Assembly: GCA_964344625.1 (NCBI GenBank)
Contig: CAYFNZ010000022.1
Coordinates: 1 to 19,168 of the forward strand
Direction of reading: 5' to 3'
From: JAAYEL01 sp964344625
Lineage (GTDB): Bacteria; Bacillota; Clostridia; Tissierellales; Peptoniphilaceae
Length of the DNA stretch: 19,168 nucleotides
The notes beneath the pieces are model-generated. The model worked only from the letters and a program-made list of their open reading frames with translations. It made no database searches and was not told the DNA's origin. Every line of letters begins with the position of its first letter. Position 1 is the first letter of the stretch. Below are positions 7,681 to 15,401 of the stretch, in pieces. Position numbers and translations under genes: made by a program.

Positions 7681-8624
7681 TAAAATAAAAAGTCGTCTAA
7701 AGCTCCAACCTTTCTCTTAGCTTCTTGATATTCTTGAGTTAATTGCTTGAAGATGCCTTCGATTGAGTCTCTCTTCTTAATCAAGCCAACATTTTGGCCT
7801 GCCATCATAGAACCAGTCTCAACATCACCTTCGTAAACGGCCCTAGAAAGAGACCCTGTTACAACCTTGATAATCTCTTCTTCAGGAGCATTTTCCCTAT
7901 AAAGCCTGATATATTCTTGAGTCATCTTATTTGAAAGTTGTCTAACTGGATGGTCGCCACCAGTAAGATCTGTTTCATATCCTTGGTATCTTACAACTGC
8001 ATCCTTGAAGTTGTCATGGATAGGAGTTTCATCTGCCACTAAAAATCTAGTTCCCATTTGAACGCCTGAAGCTCCCAAGATTTGTGCTGCTAAAATTTGA
8101 GCACCTGTAGCAATACCACCTGCTGAAATAACTGGTATACTTACTGCTTCAACAACTTGTGGTAGGGTAGCAAAGGTAGTAGCATCTCCGATGTGTCCAC
8201 CTGCTTCTAGACCTTCGAAAATAACGGCAGTAGCACCAAGAGATTCCGCTTTCTTAGCCATCTTGGCATTGCCGACAACACAGAATACCATAATATTGTT
8301 GTCTAAGAATCTTTGTATATACTTAGTTGGGTTACCTGCTGCAAGAGTAATCATCTTTACCTTTTTTTCAATTGCAATGTCTATTTTTTCTTCGATATCT
8401 CTTTCTAAAAGTACGATGTTTACGCCATAAAACTTGTTGTCATCAATGTATTTGTCAGCTTCTTCAAGTTCATGCTTGAATTGTTCTACTGTAAATCCAC
8501 CTGTTCCTACAAGTCCTAATCCTCCTGCATTTGACACTGCAGCAGCTAACCTACCGCCTGCAATCCTTGCCATACCACCTTGAATAACCGGGTATTTAAT
8601 ATTTAATAATTCTGTGATTTTCAT
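7680..8624 (-). CDS. fabK: Enoyl-[acyl-carrier-protein] reductase II, FMN-dependent
   Basis: Flavoprotein of the nitronate monooxygenase/FabK TIM-barrel family that reduces trans-2-enoyl-ACP in the last step of the fatty acid elongation cycle. Visible motifs: ITELLNIKYPVIQGGMA (3-19), AGGLGLVG (33-40), VKMITLAAGNPTKY (89-102), EGLEAGGHIG with the conserved His144 (137-146), and MGTRFL in the FMN phosphate region. It resembles Streptococcus pneumoniae FabK throughout. An in-frame ATG four codons upstream (8636) is rejected because the GGAGG ribosome binding site lies between the two ATGs, five bases before the 8624 ATG. The other fab genes are not adjacent. A 2-nitropropane dioxygenase function is the alternative but fits less well. 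Confidence 0.88.
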   Translation of the reverse strand: MKITELLNIKYPVIQGGMARIAGGRLAAAVSNAGGLGLVGTGGFTVEQFKHELEEADKYIDDNKFYGVNIVLLERDIEEKIDIAIEKKVKMITLAAGNPTKYIQRFLDNNIMVFCVVGNAKMAKKAESLGATAVIFEGLEAGGHIGDATTFATLPQVVEAVSIPVISAGGIATGAQILAAQILGASGVQMGTRFLVADETPIHDNFKDAVVRYQGYETDLTGGDHPVRQLSNKMTQEYIRLYRENAPEEEIIKVVTGSLSRAVYEGDVETGSMMAGQNVGLIKKRDSIEGIFKQLTQEYQEAKRKVGALDDFLF

Positions 8625-8716
8625 ATTTTCCTCCATTAACTTGATTTTGCAATCTATTTTATACCCATTAAGTCAAGTAATATTCTAGAATCCTTATATT
8701 ATGCTAAAATCTTGAA

Positions 8717-9586
8717 TTAAATCTTTGAATTTATCCAAGATAGAATATCTTGGTAAACCTTTTGATTATCGATTTCATTTAAAATTTCATGCCTCATCCC
8801 AGGGTATAAGATTAGTTTTTTATTTGGATAGTGGCCTGCTGCTTCTTTGACAAATTCCCCCATCTTTCCTACAGGATCTTCTTGACCTGCAAGAAAAAGC
8901 ACTGGTCTTTTATAGGTCGGGTTTTTTTCAAGCTTAGAAATAAACTTCATCCCCTCCATAAAGTCCCTATAAAAAGAGTTTTTAACCATAAAGCCACAGT
9001 AAGGGTCTTCTAGGTATTTTTTTACAGACTCCTCATCTTTTGAAAGCCAATCATATTGAGTCTTGGGATTTTTTACAGCCCTGTTATATGAGGAAAATGC
9101 CATTGAATCCATAAATTTTGCCGGCTTTAATGGATTTAAAAACTTTAGGATAAATCTTGCAAAAGCATAACTAGGCTCATCTGCCTTTCCAGTTGCCATT
9201 ACTATACAAGCATTAAAATCTGATGGGTATTTATTAATATAATTCCTTGCAAAAAATGACCCCATGGAGTGGCCCAATAAAAAGAAGGGCTTGTTCGGAT
9301 TTTCTTTTTTCATAGCTTCAAATAAGTCTTTTTGGTCTTCTAGAACCCTATTCCACCCATCTTCTTTTGCAAAATATCCCAGATTTGAATTCTTTCCAGT
9401 TAAGCCATGCCCCCTGACATCCATGCCATAAACAACTATGCCATGCTCATTTAAGAATTTTGCAAAGTCCTCATACCTACCTATATGCTCCACCATGCCG
9501 TGAAATATCTGAATAAAAGCTCGTTTTTCCCTGACATCATCCCAGAGCCTATAATAGATATCTATATCTTTTTTTAGTATTTCCAC
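8717..9586 (-). CDS. Alpha/beta hydrolase, monoacylglycerol lipase/lysophospholipase-like
   Basis: Serine hydrolase of the Hydrolase_4 (PldB/MGLL) group. The oxyanion motif is FHGMVEHIGRY (28-38) and the nucleophile elbow is GHSMG with S107. The remaining triad members are D237 (AGQEDPVG) and H266 (GMRHEILNE). VRGHGLTGKNS is the characteristic strand before the elbow. No signal peptide or membrane segment is seen, so it is cytoplasmic. The start is GTG at 9586 with GAGG six bases before it. At 289 residues the length is usual for the group. It probably releases fatty acid from monoglycerides or lysophospholipids; the substrate cannot be read from sequence. A hairpin at 9627-9658 separates it from the GNAT gene. 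Confidence 0.85.
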   Translation of the reverse strand: MEILKKDIDIYYRLWDDVREKRAFIQIFHGMVEHIGRYEDFAKFLNEHGIVVYGMDVRGHGLTGKNSNLGYFAKEDGWNRVLEDQKDLFEAMKKENPNKPFFLLGHSMGSFFARNYINKYPSDFNACIVMATGKADEPSYAFARFILKFLNPLKPAKFMDSMAFSSYNRAVKNPKTQYDWLSKDEESVKKYLEDPYCGFMVKNSFYRDFMEGMKFISKLEKNPTYKRPVLFLAGQEDPVGKMGEFVKEAAGHYPNKKLILYPGMRHEILNEIDNQKVYQDILSWINSKI

Positions 9587-9619
9587 ATTAAACCTCGCAT
9601 TTTGAATAATCGAATATAT

Positions 9620-9658
9620 AAGTAAAGACGAAATATCGGATTAATCCAATATTTCGCC
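9620..9658 (-). terminator. Long hairpin after the GNAT gene, probable terminator
   Basis: The arms 9643-9658 and 9627-9642 pair along all 16 positions (two G-U in RNA), collapsing to a small TTAA loop. On the minus strand it starts six bases after the GNAT stop and is followed by the weak T-rich CTTTACTT. Confidence 0.6.
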
Positions 9659-9663
9659 TCCTT

Positions 9664-9930
9664 TTAAGCTAAGATATCCTTTAGTTCTTCATGCTTGTTA
9701 AAGTAATTAACAGCATATGAACATATAGGTTGAATCTTCCATGAGTTTTCTTTAGCAACTTCCACAGCCTTGTCAGTCAACTTTCTAGCTATCCCTTGAC
9801 CTTCTAATTCTTTCTTTACAACTGTGTGTTCTATCTTCATTACAGCCCCATCTAAGCTATATGAAATATAGGCTTTTGGGTCATTTTCATCACCAATATA
9901 GATTAATAAATCCTTTGTTTTAATATCCAT
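9664..9930 (-). CDS. Small GNAT-fold N-acetyltransferase (YidJ/GCN5-like CG family)
   Basis: An 88-residue minimal acetyltransferase of the type found in bacteria, plants and animals as single-domain GCN5-related proteins. VKKELEGQGIARKLTDKAVE (39-58) holds the acetyl-CoA pyrophosphate-binding loop (Q/R-x-x-G-x-G/A). The family's C-terminal signature with a conserved cysteine follows: PICSYAVNYFNKHEE (68-82, C70). The central strands (AYISYSLDGAVMKIEHT) are the substrate face. GGAGG precedes the ATG. It is followed by a strong hairpin and preceded by the BofA-like gene on the same strand, 43 bases away. Family members have no well-established acceptor. Confidence 0.88.
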   Translation of the reverse strand: MDIKTKDLLIYIGDENDPKAYISYSLDGAVMKIEHTVVKKELEGQGIARKLTDKAVEVAKENSWKIQPICSYAVNYFNKHEELKDILA

Positions 9931-9973
9931 ACTTCCTCCTTGTCTCCTTTTTGATTTATATTTTGTATATCAG

Positions 9974-10216
9974 TTACGATATTAATATCATCACTATTAC
10001 GCCTGGCACACCAAAGACACCAGCAATTAGTGTATTTAGTAAGTTAGGCTCTATATTAAAACCTAAGCCCTGACCTATTAAATTAGCAATAAATAATAAT
10101 ACTAAGCCGCTTATTCCGTTTACTATCAGCCATTTTAAAGCCTTTATTGGAATACTTAAAAGCTTTAGAATAACAAATAGCACCAATATGGCTACTACTG
10201 CATATAATAGTTCCAT
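9974..10216 (-). CDS. bofA: BofA-family (pro-sigma-K processing inhibitor-like) membrane protein
   Basis: Hydrophobic 80-residue protein with about three membrane-spanning stretches: about 4-20, 31-50 and 62-79. The C-terminal half, LIVNGISGLVLLFIANLIG...NLLNTLIAGVFGVPGVIVMILI, carries the BofA signature ending in GVFGVPGV. In Bacillus, BofA holds the intramembrane protease SpoIVFB inactive until sigma-K is needed. Here the gene stands apart from recR and other sporulation genes, and no spore gene is in the window, so its role is open. It may act on another membrane protease or be a relic. GGAGG stands five bases before the ATG. Confidence 0.82.
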   Translation of the reverse strand: MELLYAVVAILVLFVILKLLSIPIKALKWLIVNGISGLVLLFIANLIGQGLGFNIEPNLLNTLIAGVFGVPGVIVMILIS

Positions 10217-10297
10217 GAAACCTCCTACATTTTATTTATATCTAATGATAAACTATTTACTTATTACCCAAGTTTTGAAATTATAAATATCTATTTA

Positions 10298-10327
10298 TTG
10301 TTAAATAAAATCTATTTTGGATATAAT
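10298..10327 (+). promoter_or_regulatory. Candidate promoter of the thioesterase/544-residue protein operon
   Basis: -35 TTGTTA (10298-10303), 18-base spacer, -10 TATAAT (10322-10327). Predicted start near 10334, with the RBS GAGGTGG at 10354-10360. The duplicated -10 sixteen bases downstream competes as an alternative. Confidence 0.55.
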
Positions 10328-10345
10328 ACATTTTGGATATAATAC
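10314..10345 (+). repeat. Exact 16-bp tandem duplication carrying two TATAAT boxes
   Basis: ATTTTGGATATAATAC occurs twice with no gap (10314-10329 and 10330-10345). Each copy holds a consensus -10, TATAAT, at 10322-10327 and 10338-10343. TTGTTA at 10298-10303 can serve as -35 for the first (18-base spacer); the second would use only TTTTGG. It sits 17 bases upstream of the thioesterase ATG, so the second -10 would give an almost leaderless or very short-leader mRNA. Confidence 0.8.
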
Positions 10346-10362
10346 TTAGTAGCGAGGTGGAA

Positions 10363-10821
10363 ATGAAAATTTATAACAATATTAAACTAGATGATAATTT
10401 ACCCCTAGGAGCAAAAAACTTTATAAAAAATGCTTCCCATAGGAATATGTCACTTGAGAGCCTTCTGGTTGAAGAAGTAAAACCTGGATTTGTAAAGATG
10501 TCTGTGGAAGTTAATCCTCAGACTAGCAACCCTTATGGGATGATTCACGGTGGCGTGCTTTTTACACTTGCGGATAGCGTTGCAGGTCTTACCTGCATTA
10601 CCCTTAATAAAAAAGTAGTCACTTTAAGTTCAAACATACATTATATAAGGTCTGCAAAATCCGGTCGTGTTCATGCCAGTCCTAGGATACTTCACAATGG
10701 AAGAACGACTGTGCTTTTAGAAATTGACATGGTTGATGATGCTTCTAACCTAATATCTAAGGCCTCATTTAACATGTTTGTAATTAGCGATATGAAAGAA
10801 TACGAGGTGGGAGATGAATAA
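10363..10821 (+). CDS. PaaI-type hotdog-fold acyl-CoA thioesterase
   Basis: Hydrolyses acyl-CoA thioesters. The hotdog signature NPYGMIHGGVLFTLADSVAG (56-75) holds the HGG loop (62-64) and the catalytic acidic residue D71. The later strands GRVHASPRILHNGRTTVLLEIDM and SKASFNMFV complete the fold. At 152 residues it has the usual length and would act as an oligomer. An upstream in-frame TTG at 10333 is rejected: ATG at 10363 has GAGGTGG just before it and the homologous N-terminus begins there. Its last eight bases overlap the start of the 544-residue membrane protein, so they are translated together. The acyl substrate is not predictable. Confidence 0.88.
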   Translation: MKIYNNIKLDDNLPLGAKNFIKNASHRNMSLESLLVEEVKPGFVKMSVEVNPQTSNPYGMIHGGVLFTLADSVAGLTCITLNKKVVTLSSNIHYIRSAKSGRVHASPRILHNGRTTVLLEIDMVDDASNLISKASFNMFVISDMKEYEVGDE

Positions 10822-12448
10822 CTTTAGAGATTTTTTTGATTATTTAAAAGGTAAAAGATCTAACCTTAACACGACAAGTGGAAGAACTTTTCCTTTTAAG
10901 GGTAACTTGGGAGTCTACCTGACCCTAATTTTTACCCTAGTAGTATACTTTATGTTTTTACCGCCATTAAATATCCACTCAAGAGAAACCTGGATATTCT
11001 TAATGGCTATACAACTTTTCTTGATAATATTCGCCGGCAACAAGGTCCCAGCTATTAAGCAAAGATTTTTCTTTTTAGTAATAATGCTTGCAGCCTATGT
11101 TGTATTGAATTTAACTTCACTTGAATTGTTTACAGCGAGGTCTTATGCCAATGTAATCAAGGTAGAAAATGGTGATTTTTCAAAAGAAATAACTGAACCA
11201 TCCATAGATAAAATACCTACCCTAGACAGGGATTCCTCTGAAAGGGTTGGTTCAAGAAAGATGGGAGAACTCCTAGATTTAGCCAGCCAATTCAATGTTG
11301 ATGACCAATACACACAAATCAACTACAAGGATAGACCTGTTAGAGTTACCCCTCTTAAGTATAACGGCATCTTAAAATACCTATTTAACTTCAGAAACGG
11401 CCTTCCAGGCTATGTTGAAATAGACATTGTAAACGGTAAGGCAAACTTAGTGAGGTTGGATGAGGGAATAAAGTATTCCCACGGAGATATCTTACTTAGA
11501 AATATCAACCTTTATACAAGGTTGAAATACCCACTAGAAATCTTCGATTCTATGGAATTTGAAATCGATGATGAAGGCACCCCTCAATGGGTAATTCCTA
11601 CCTATAAAAATTCTGTAGGCTGGTTTGGAGCCCTAGATGTGAAAAATGTTATTACAGTCAATGCCATAACTGGAGAAACAAGCATTTACCCTGTAAAAGA
11701 AGCTCCGAAATGGATAGATAGGGTCTATAATTCTGACAGGATTATTCAACAACTAGACTGGTCTGGAAAATACAAGCTTGGCTTCTTAAACTCAGTATTT
11801 GCCCAAAAGCAAGTGCTTGAAACGACTGAAGGCTACAATTATTTGGCCTTAAATGACGACTTGTACCTATATACAGGTTACACTTCCGTAGCCGGAGATG
11901 AGTCAAATGTAGGCTTTATCATGACAAACTTGAGGACCAAGGAAACTAAGTTTTATCCAGTGTCATCTGCAAAAGAAATCTCTGCTATGGCCAGTGCTGA
12001 AGGTGTAGTTCAAGATAAAAAATATCAGGCTACCTTCCCACTACTTTTCAATATTAAGGATAAGCCTACCTACTTCCTATCCCTAAAGGATAATGCAGGC
12101 TTAATTAAGGAATATACCTTTGTAGATGCTCAAGACTACCAAAGAGTCTCTTCTGGTTCAACTGTTCAAGAGGCCTATGCTAAACATACAGGCACTGTGA
12201 TTGAAAAAAATGAATTTGATGAGAATACTCAATTTAAGGAAACTCAAGGTACTATCTCAGATATTTACGCAGTTGTCATAGATGGAAATACCCACTACTA
12301 CTTCACCTTAGAGGATCAAGATGGCGTATTTGTATCATCTATTAAGTTATCAGATAGGCTACCTTTCCTAGAAGCAGGTTCAGAAATTAAATTCAAATAT
12401 GCTGACAATAAAACTAAAAAGGTTGTTGAAATAGAAAAGATTAATTAA
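10814..12448 (+). CDS. Conserved membrane-anchored protein of unknown function, large extracytoplasmic domain
   Basis: No established function. After a basic N-terminus (1-29), three hydrophobic segments at about 31-50, 58-75 and 84-104 predict an odd number of crossings, which would place residues 105-544 outside the membrane. The outer part is strand-rich, with phrases such as VGSRKMGELLDLASQF, YTQINYKDRPVRVTPL, VNAITGETSIYPV, WIDRVYNSD, TEGYNYLALNDDLYLYTG and SAEGVVQDKKYQATFPLL. From memory, similar long proteins occur in other Bacillota under unrelated labels; I cannot verify this here. The last about 80 residues (HTGTVIEKN...GTISDIYAVVIDGNTHYYF...GSEIKFKY) look like an OB-fold module. 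It has no LPXTG or lipobox. The ATG overlaps the thioesterase gene by eight bases with GAGGTGGG in front. A convergent terminator follows. Confidence 0.8.
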   Translation: MNNFRDFFDYLKGKRSNLNTTSGRTFPFKGNLGVYLTLIFTLVVYFMFLPPLNIHSRETWIFLMAIQLFLIIFAGNKVPAIKQRFFFLVIMLAAYVVLNLTSLELFTARSYANVIKVENGDFSKEITEPSIDKIPTLDRDSSERVGSRKMGELLDLASQFNVDDQYTQINYKDRPVRVTPLKYNGILKYLFNFRNGLPGYVEIDIVNGKANLVRLDEGIKYSHGDILLRNINLYTRLKYPLEIFDSMEFEIDDEGTPQWVIPTYKNSVGWFGALDVKNVITVNAITGETSIYPVKEAPKWIDRVYNSDRIIQQLDWSGKYKLGFLNSVFAQKQVLETTEGYNYLALNDDLYLYTGYTSVAGDESNVGFIMTNLRTKETKFYPVSSAKEISAMASAEGVVQDKKYQATFPLLFNIKDKPTYFLSLKDNAGLIKEYTFVDAQDYQRVSSGSTVQEAYAKHTGTVIEKNEFDENTQFKETQGTISDIYAVVIDGNTHYYFTLEDQDGVFVSSIKLSDRLPFLEAGSEIKFKYADNKTKKVVEIEKIN

Positions 12449-12467
12449 ATAAGGCTTAGAAAAGCAC

Positions 12468-12513
12468 ATGAAAAGAGGATGCCAATTATTAGTAATTTGC
12501 ACCCTCTTTTCAT
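12468..12513. terminator. Bidirectional terminator between convergent operons
   Basis: ATGAAAAGAGG (12468-12478) pairs perfectly with CCTCTTTTCAT (12503-12513). The inner arms continue with mismatches (TGC/GCA, AATTA/TAATT). The A-run and T-run flanking the GC core serve both strands: 20 bases after the 544-residue protein gene and 12 bases after the minus-strand 216-residue gene. Confidence 0.75.
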
Positions 12514-12525
12514 ATTATTACTTAA

Positions 12526-13176
12526 TTATTGAACATTTTCTATAACATGTATAGGCCTAATAGCCCCCTTGTAGTTATAGATCTTTATTTCTATCATATC
12601 CCCTATGGCAAAGCCATATTCTCTTGGAAGAGGAGTAAGGATATTACCAATTATAGAATCCTTGGTAAGTTTTTCTCCCCTAAGCCAAAAGGAAATGCTA
12701 GCATTTGTCTTGGGATCGTATAAAAAGCATTCAAAATCATCAGGGTGGATATTGTGCCTAAAAGGATCGATTTGACTATTGGCCCTAAGTTCAAGCCTTG
12801 ATGGCGAAACATTAAGCTCCTTATTTATCTCCTTGGCCCTATCCACATACCTCATAGCAATATCCGGATCTAAGTCAATAGACATAACACTTGAGTTTTT
12901 AAGGTCATCATATTTTAGTCTATGCTTAAGTTTCTTTTTCATGGGCTCATCATTAAATTCTACAAGCTCTCCATCTTTCATCTTCACTAAAGAAAAGATA
13001 TTAAAACAAAAACCTTGTTCTTCGTCTACATAGCCATAAGCCAAAATCCCACTTTCATCAAAAAGCGAAGGAATTTGATAGCCCATCTTCATTATGTTCA
13101 ATAGTTTTTCATCTTCTATATAAATTAATTGTTGGTATAATTGTCTGAAAGAAAGACTCTTAATATTGTCCATCAT
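12526..13176 (-). CDS. Uncharacterised cytoplasmic protein downstream of yvcK
   Basis: I do not recognise this family. The 216-residue product has no signal peptide, membrane segment or repeat; it is acidic/basic mixed and rich in Asp, Glu and Lys. Phrases that may help searches are GILAYGYVDEEQGFCFNIFSL (about 43-63), MSIDLDPDIAMRYVDRAKEI, LRANSQIDPFRHNIHPDDFE and TPLPREYGFAIGDMIEIKIYNY near the C-terminus. Two adjacent ATGs are possible starts; AGGAG lies six bases before the first, which is used. It follows yvcK by nine bases and ends at the shared terminator, so it is the last gene of the five-gene operon. Codon use looks like its neighbours', so it is a real gene, not a shadow. Confidence 0.78.
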   Translation of the reverse strand: MMDNIKSLSFRQLYQQLIYIEDEKLLNIMKMGYQIPSLFDESGILAYGYVDEEQGFCFNIFSLVKMKDGELVEFNDEPMKKKLKHRLKYDDLKNSSVMSIDLDPDIAMRYVDRAKEINKELNVSPSRLELRANSQIDPFRHNIHPDDFECFLYDPKTNASISFWLRGEKLTKDSIIGNILTPLPREYGFAIGDMIEIKIYNYKGAIRPIHVIENVQ

Positions 13177-13185
13177 TTAATTCTC

Positions 13186-14184
13186 CTAATTCTTATCTTC
13201 CAAATATATCTCTTTCAAAATAACTTCCGCAAGCTTGTCGCTATCATGACGGATTACGCCATTATTGATACGAGCTATTGGGGCTTCTATTAATTTGATA
13301 TCTTTTGAAGCAAAATATTTTCTGTCACTTTCAGATATCCTTGCCTGATCGGAAAATGCCTCCCTATATACTTTTAAAAGCTCCTTATCAATTTGTCCAT
13401 TATTTACAACAACATAGTCTATAATTCCATCCTTTGAATGCTTTATTATGGCATCATAGTGGTCTTTTACAGAATAGTTTTCCGTCTCCCCAAGCTGGCA
13501 CATGATATTTGAAACATAGACTACTTTGGCCTTGGTTTGGTCAAGCAAATCCACCATGTCCTTTGCCAGTAAGTTTGGTATTACAGAAGTATATAAGGAG
13601 CCAGGTCCAAGTATGATAACATCCGCATCCCTAATAGCCTCTTTAGCCTCATCAAGCATATAGATGTCACCTGGGTCTGTTGTTATCTCTAGGATATTGG
13701 TCTTTAACCTGTGGTTAACCTCGGGAATCATGGATTCCCCCTTAACTAGTTGTCCATTTGACAGTCTTCCTACAAGGTTGGCATTGTCCAGGGTTATTGG
13801 TAGGACCTTGCCGGTGATATTTAATATTTTTGCAGTCATGGCAATGGCATCACCAAAATCATGGTAAATGCCATTCATGGCAGCTATAAAGATGTTACCA
13901 AAATTATGGCCGGCTAGGTCTCCGTCCTTGAACCTATAATTTAAGACCAGGTCCATGTTGTTTTCGGCATTGGCCAAGGAAAGCAGGCAGGCTCTTAGGT
14001 CCCCCATGGCTATAAGGTCCAAGTCCTTTCTTAGCCTACCAGTTGAACCTCCGTCATCCATAACTGAAATTATGGCTGTTAGTTGGTCTGTTTGCTTCTT
14101 TAAGCCCTTTAATATGGTAGATGTACCTGTTCCCCCACCTATAACTACTATCTTAGGACTAGGCCATATTTTTGTAGCTTGCAT
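13186..14184 (-). CDS. yvcK: YvcK/GlmR (CofD-like) UDP-GlcNAc-binding regulator
   Basis: Member of the CofD/YvcK fold. KIVVIGGGTGTSTILKGLK (11-29) is the nucleotide-binding loop, and VMDDGGSTGRLRKDL (41-55) and AGHNFGNIFI (91-100) are the conserved site residues. VIILGPGSLYTSVIPNLL is the typical later motif. In Bacillus subtilis the protein binds UDP-N-acetylglucosamine and stimulates GlmS, linking carbon source to wall precursor supply; it is needed on gluconeogenic substrates. At 332 residues the length is typical. The usual neighbours rapZ and whiA are absent; it lies 11 bases after pepT in a different operon. The annotation sometimes given, 2-phospho-L-lactate transferase, is unlikely without F420 genes. 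Confidence 0.92.
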   Translation of the reverse strand: MQATKIWPSPKIVVIGGGTGTSTILKGLKKQTDQLTAIISVMDDGGSTGRLRKDLDLIAMGDLRACLLSLANAENNMDLVLNYRFKDGDLAGHNFGNIFIAAMNGIYHDFGDAIAMTAKILNITGKVLPITLDNANLVGRLSNGQLVKGESMIPEVNHRLKTNILEITTDPGDIYMLDEAKEAIRDADVIILGPGSLYTSVIPNLLAKDMVDLLDQTKAKVVYVSNIMCQLGETENYSVKDHYDAIIKHSKDGIIDYVVVNNGQIDKELLKVYREAFSDQARISESDRKYFASKDIKLIEAPIARINNGVIRHDSDKLAEVILKEIYLEDKN

Positions 14185-14195
14185 AATTCTATCCC

Positions 14196-15401
14196 TTATT
14201 TTGCGTTATTAATAACTATAGTCTTAATTATTTCAAAAGATTTCTTCATTTGGTCTAGGCTGACAAACTCAAACCTACCATGGTAGTTATAGCCACCTGT
14301 GAAGATATTTGGAGTCAAAAGTCCCATGAATGAAAGCTTTGATCCATCTGTACCGCCTCTAATTGCCTTGATATTTGCTTCTACGCCACATTCCTCATAG
14401 GCATCTTTAGCAAGTTCAACTATTTCCATTCTTTCTTGGATTTTTTCCTTCATATTGTAGTAGGAATCTTCAAGTTTTAGGTCAAGCCTATTGTCATATT
14501 TCTCATTCAAGAAAGCTACAATCTTTCTAAACAAGTCCTTCTTTTCTTCAAAAAGCTTTCTTGAGTGGTCCCTAATAATATAATGTATTCTTGTTTCTTC
14601 TACGCTTCCTTCAATATTTGTAAGCAAGAAGAAGCCTTCATATTTTTCTGTATATTCTGGCTTTTGAGCCTTTGGAAGCATGCTTTCAAGCTCCATTGCT
14701 ATCAGTTGGGAATTTATCATAACATCCTTGGCAGAACCCGGGTGTACATTCTTTCCTTTGATTACGACTGATGCAGAAGCTGCGTTAAATGATTCATATT
14801 CAAGCTCTCCTTCTGGGCCACCATCTATGGTATAGGCAAAGTCTGCTCCAAAGTCCTTAACATTGAATAAGTCTGCCCCTCTTCCGATTTCTTCATCAGG
14901 AGTAAAGGCTATACACACATCCCCTCTTTTAATGTCAGGATTTGAAACTAGGTATTCTACTAATTCCATGATTATTGTTAGACCGGCCTTGTCATCAGCT
15001 CCAAGTAGGCTGTCGCCTCTTGTTGTCATAAGCCTTTGGCCCTTAAGGTCAGCTAAAAATGGAAAATCCTTTAGGCTGATACTGTATTCATCATTTAGCT
15101 TAATATCTCCCCCTTCATAGACCAAAACTTGTGGGTCAGAGCATTTCCCATACATGTCTGGAGATGTATCCATATGTGATATAAATCCTATGGCTGGAGC
15201 CTCGGTATTTCCTTCAAGCTTGGCATAAACATAGCCATTCTCATCCTTATAGGCAGAATCTACTCCCAAAGACTTTAATTCTGCAACTAGGTAATCTGCA
15301 AAGACCTCTTGGCCCTTTGAACTTGGGCACTTGTCAGAATTTGGGTCGCTCATTGTATCAAAGCTTACATATTTTTTTAATCTATTTTCTAAATTTTTCA
15401 T
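14196..15401 (-). CDS. pepT: Peptidase T (tripeptide aminopeptidase)
   Basis: Cytoplasmic di-zinc M20B aminopeptidase that removes the N-terminal residue from tripeptides. Metal and catalytic residues are all visible: SHMDTSP (H76, D78), LGADDKAG (D136), TPDEEIGRG (E170, E171), TIDGG (D193) and YNYHGRFE (H374). The lid domain lies between about 205 and 315. At 401 residues the length is near the family norm of about 408. The ATG follows the stop of the PAP2-like gene after no spacer (TAGATG), so translation is coupled. It supplies amino acids from imported peptides, consistent with a peptide-using anaerobe (inference). Confidence 0.95.
   Translation of the reverse strand: MKNLENRLKKYVSFDTMSDPNSDKCPSSKGQEVFADYLVAELKSLGVDSAYKDENGYVYAKLEGNTEAPAIGFISHMDTSPDMYGKCSDPQVLVYEGGDIKLNDEYSISLKDFPFLADLKGQRLMTTRGDSLLGADDKAGLTIIMELVEYLVSNPDIKRGDVCIAFTPDEEIGRGADLFNVKDFGADFAYTIDGGPEGELEYESFNAASASVVIKGKNVHPGSAKDVMINSQLIAMELESMLPKAQKPEYTEKYEGFFLLTNIEGSVEETRIHYIIRDHSRKLFEEKKDLFRKIVAFLNEKYDNRLDLKLEDSYYNMKEKIQERMEIVELAKDAYEECGVEANIKAIRGGTDGSKLSFMGLLTPNIFTGGYNYHGRFEFVSLDQMKKSFEIIKTIVINNAK

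Noticed and set aside
7680..8624. Nitronate monooxygenase
   Set aside because: Same superfamily, but the sequence follows pneumococcal FabK closely from end to end, including EGLEAGGHIG.
8637..8716. ACTTGA...TCAAGT inverted half-sites and TTGACT/TATAAA before fabK, as a fatty-acid regulator operator and promoter
   Set aside because: The half-sites are 28 bases apart, TTGACT is only 7 bases from TATAAA, and the sites do not match the FapR or FabT patterns I know. A fabK promoter probably lies here but I cannot place it.
13186..14184. CofD 2-phospho-L-lactate transferase of F420 synthesis
   Set aside because: The protein has the YvcK length and motifs, and nothing around it suggests F420 synthesis.
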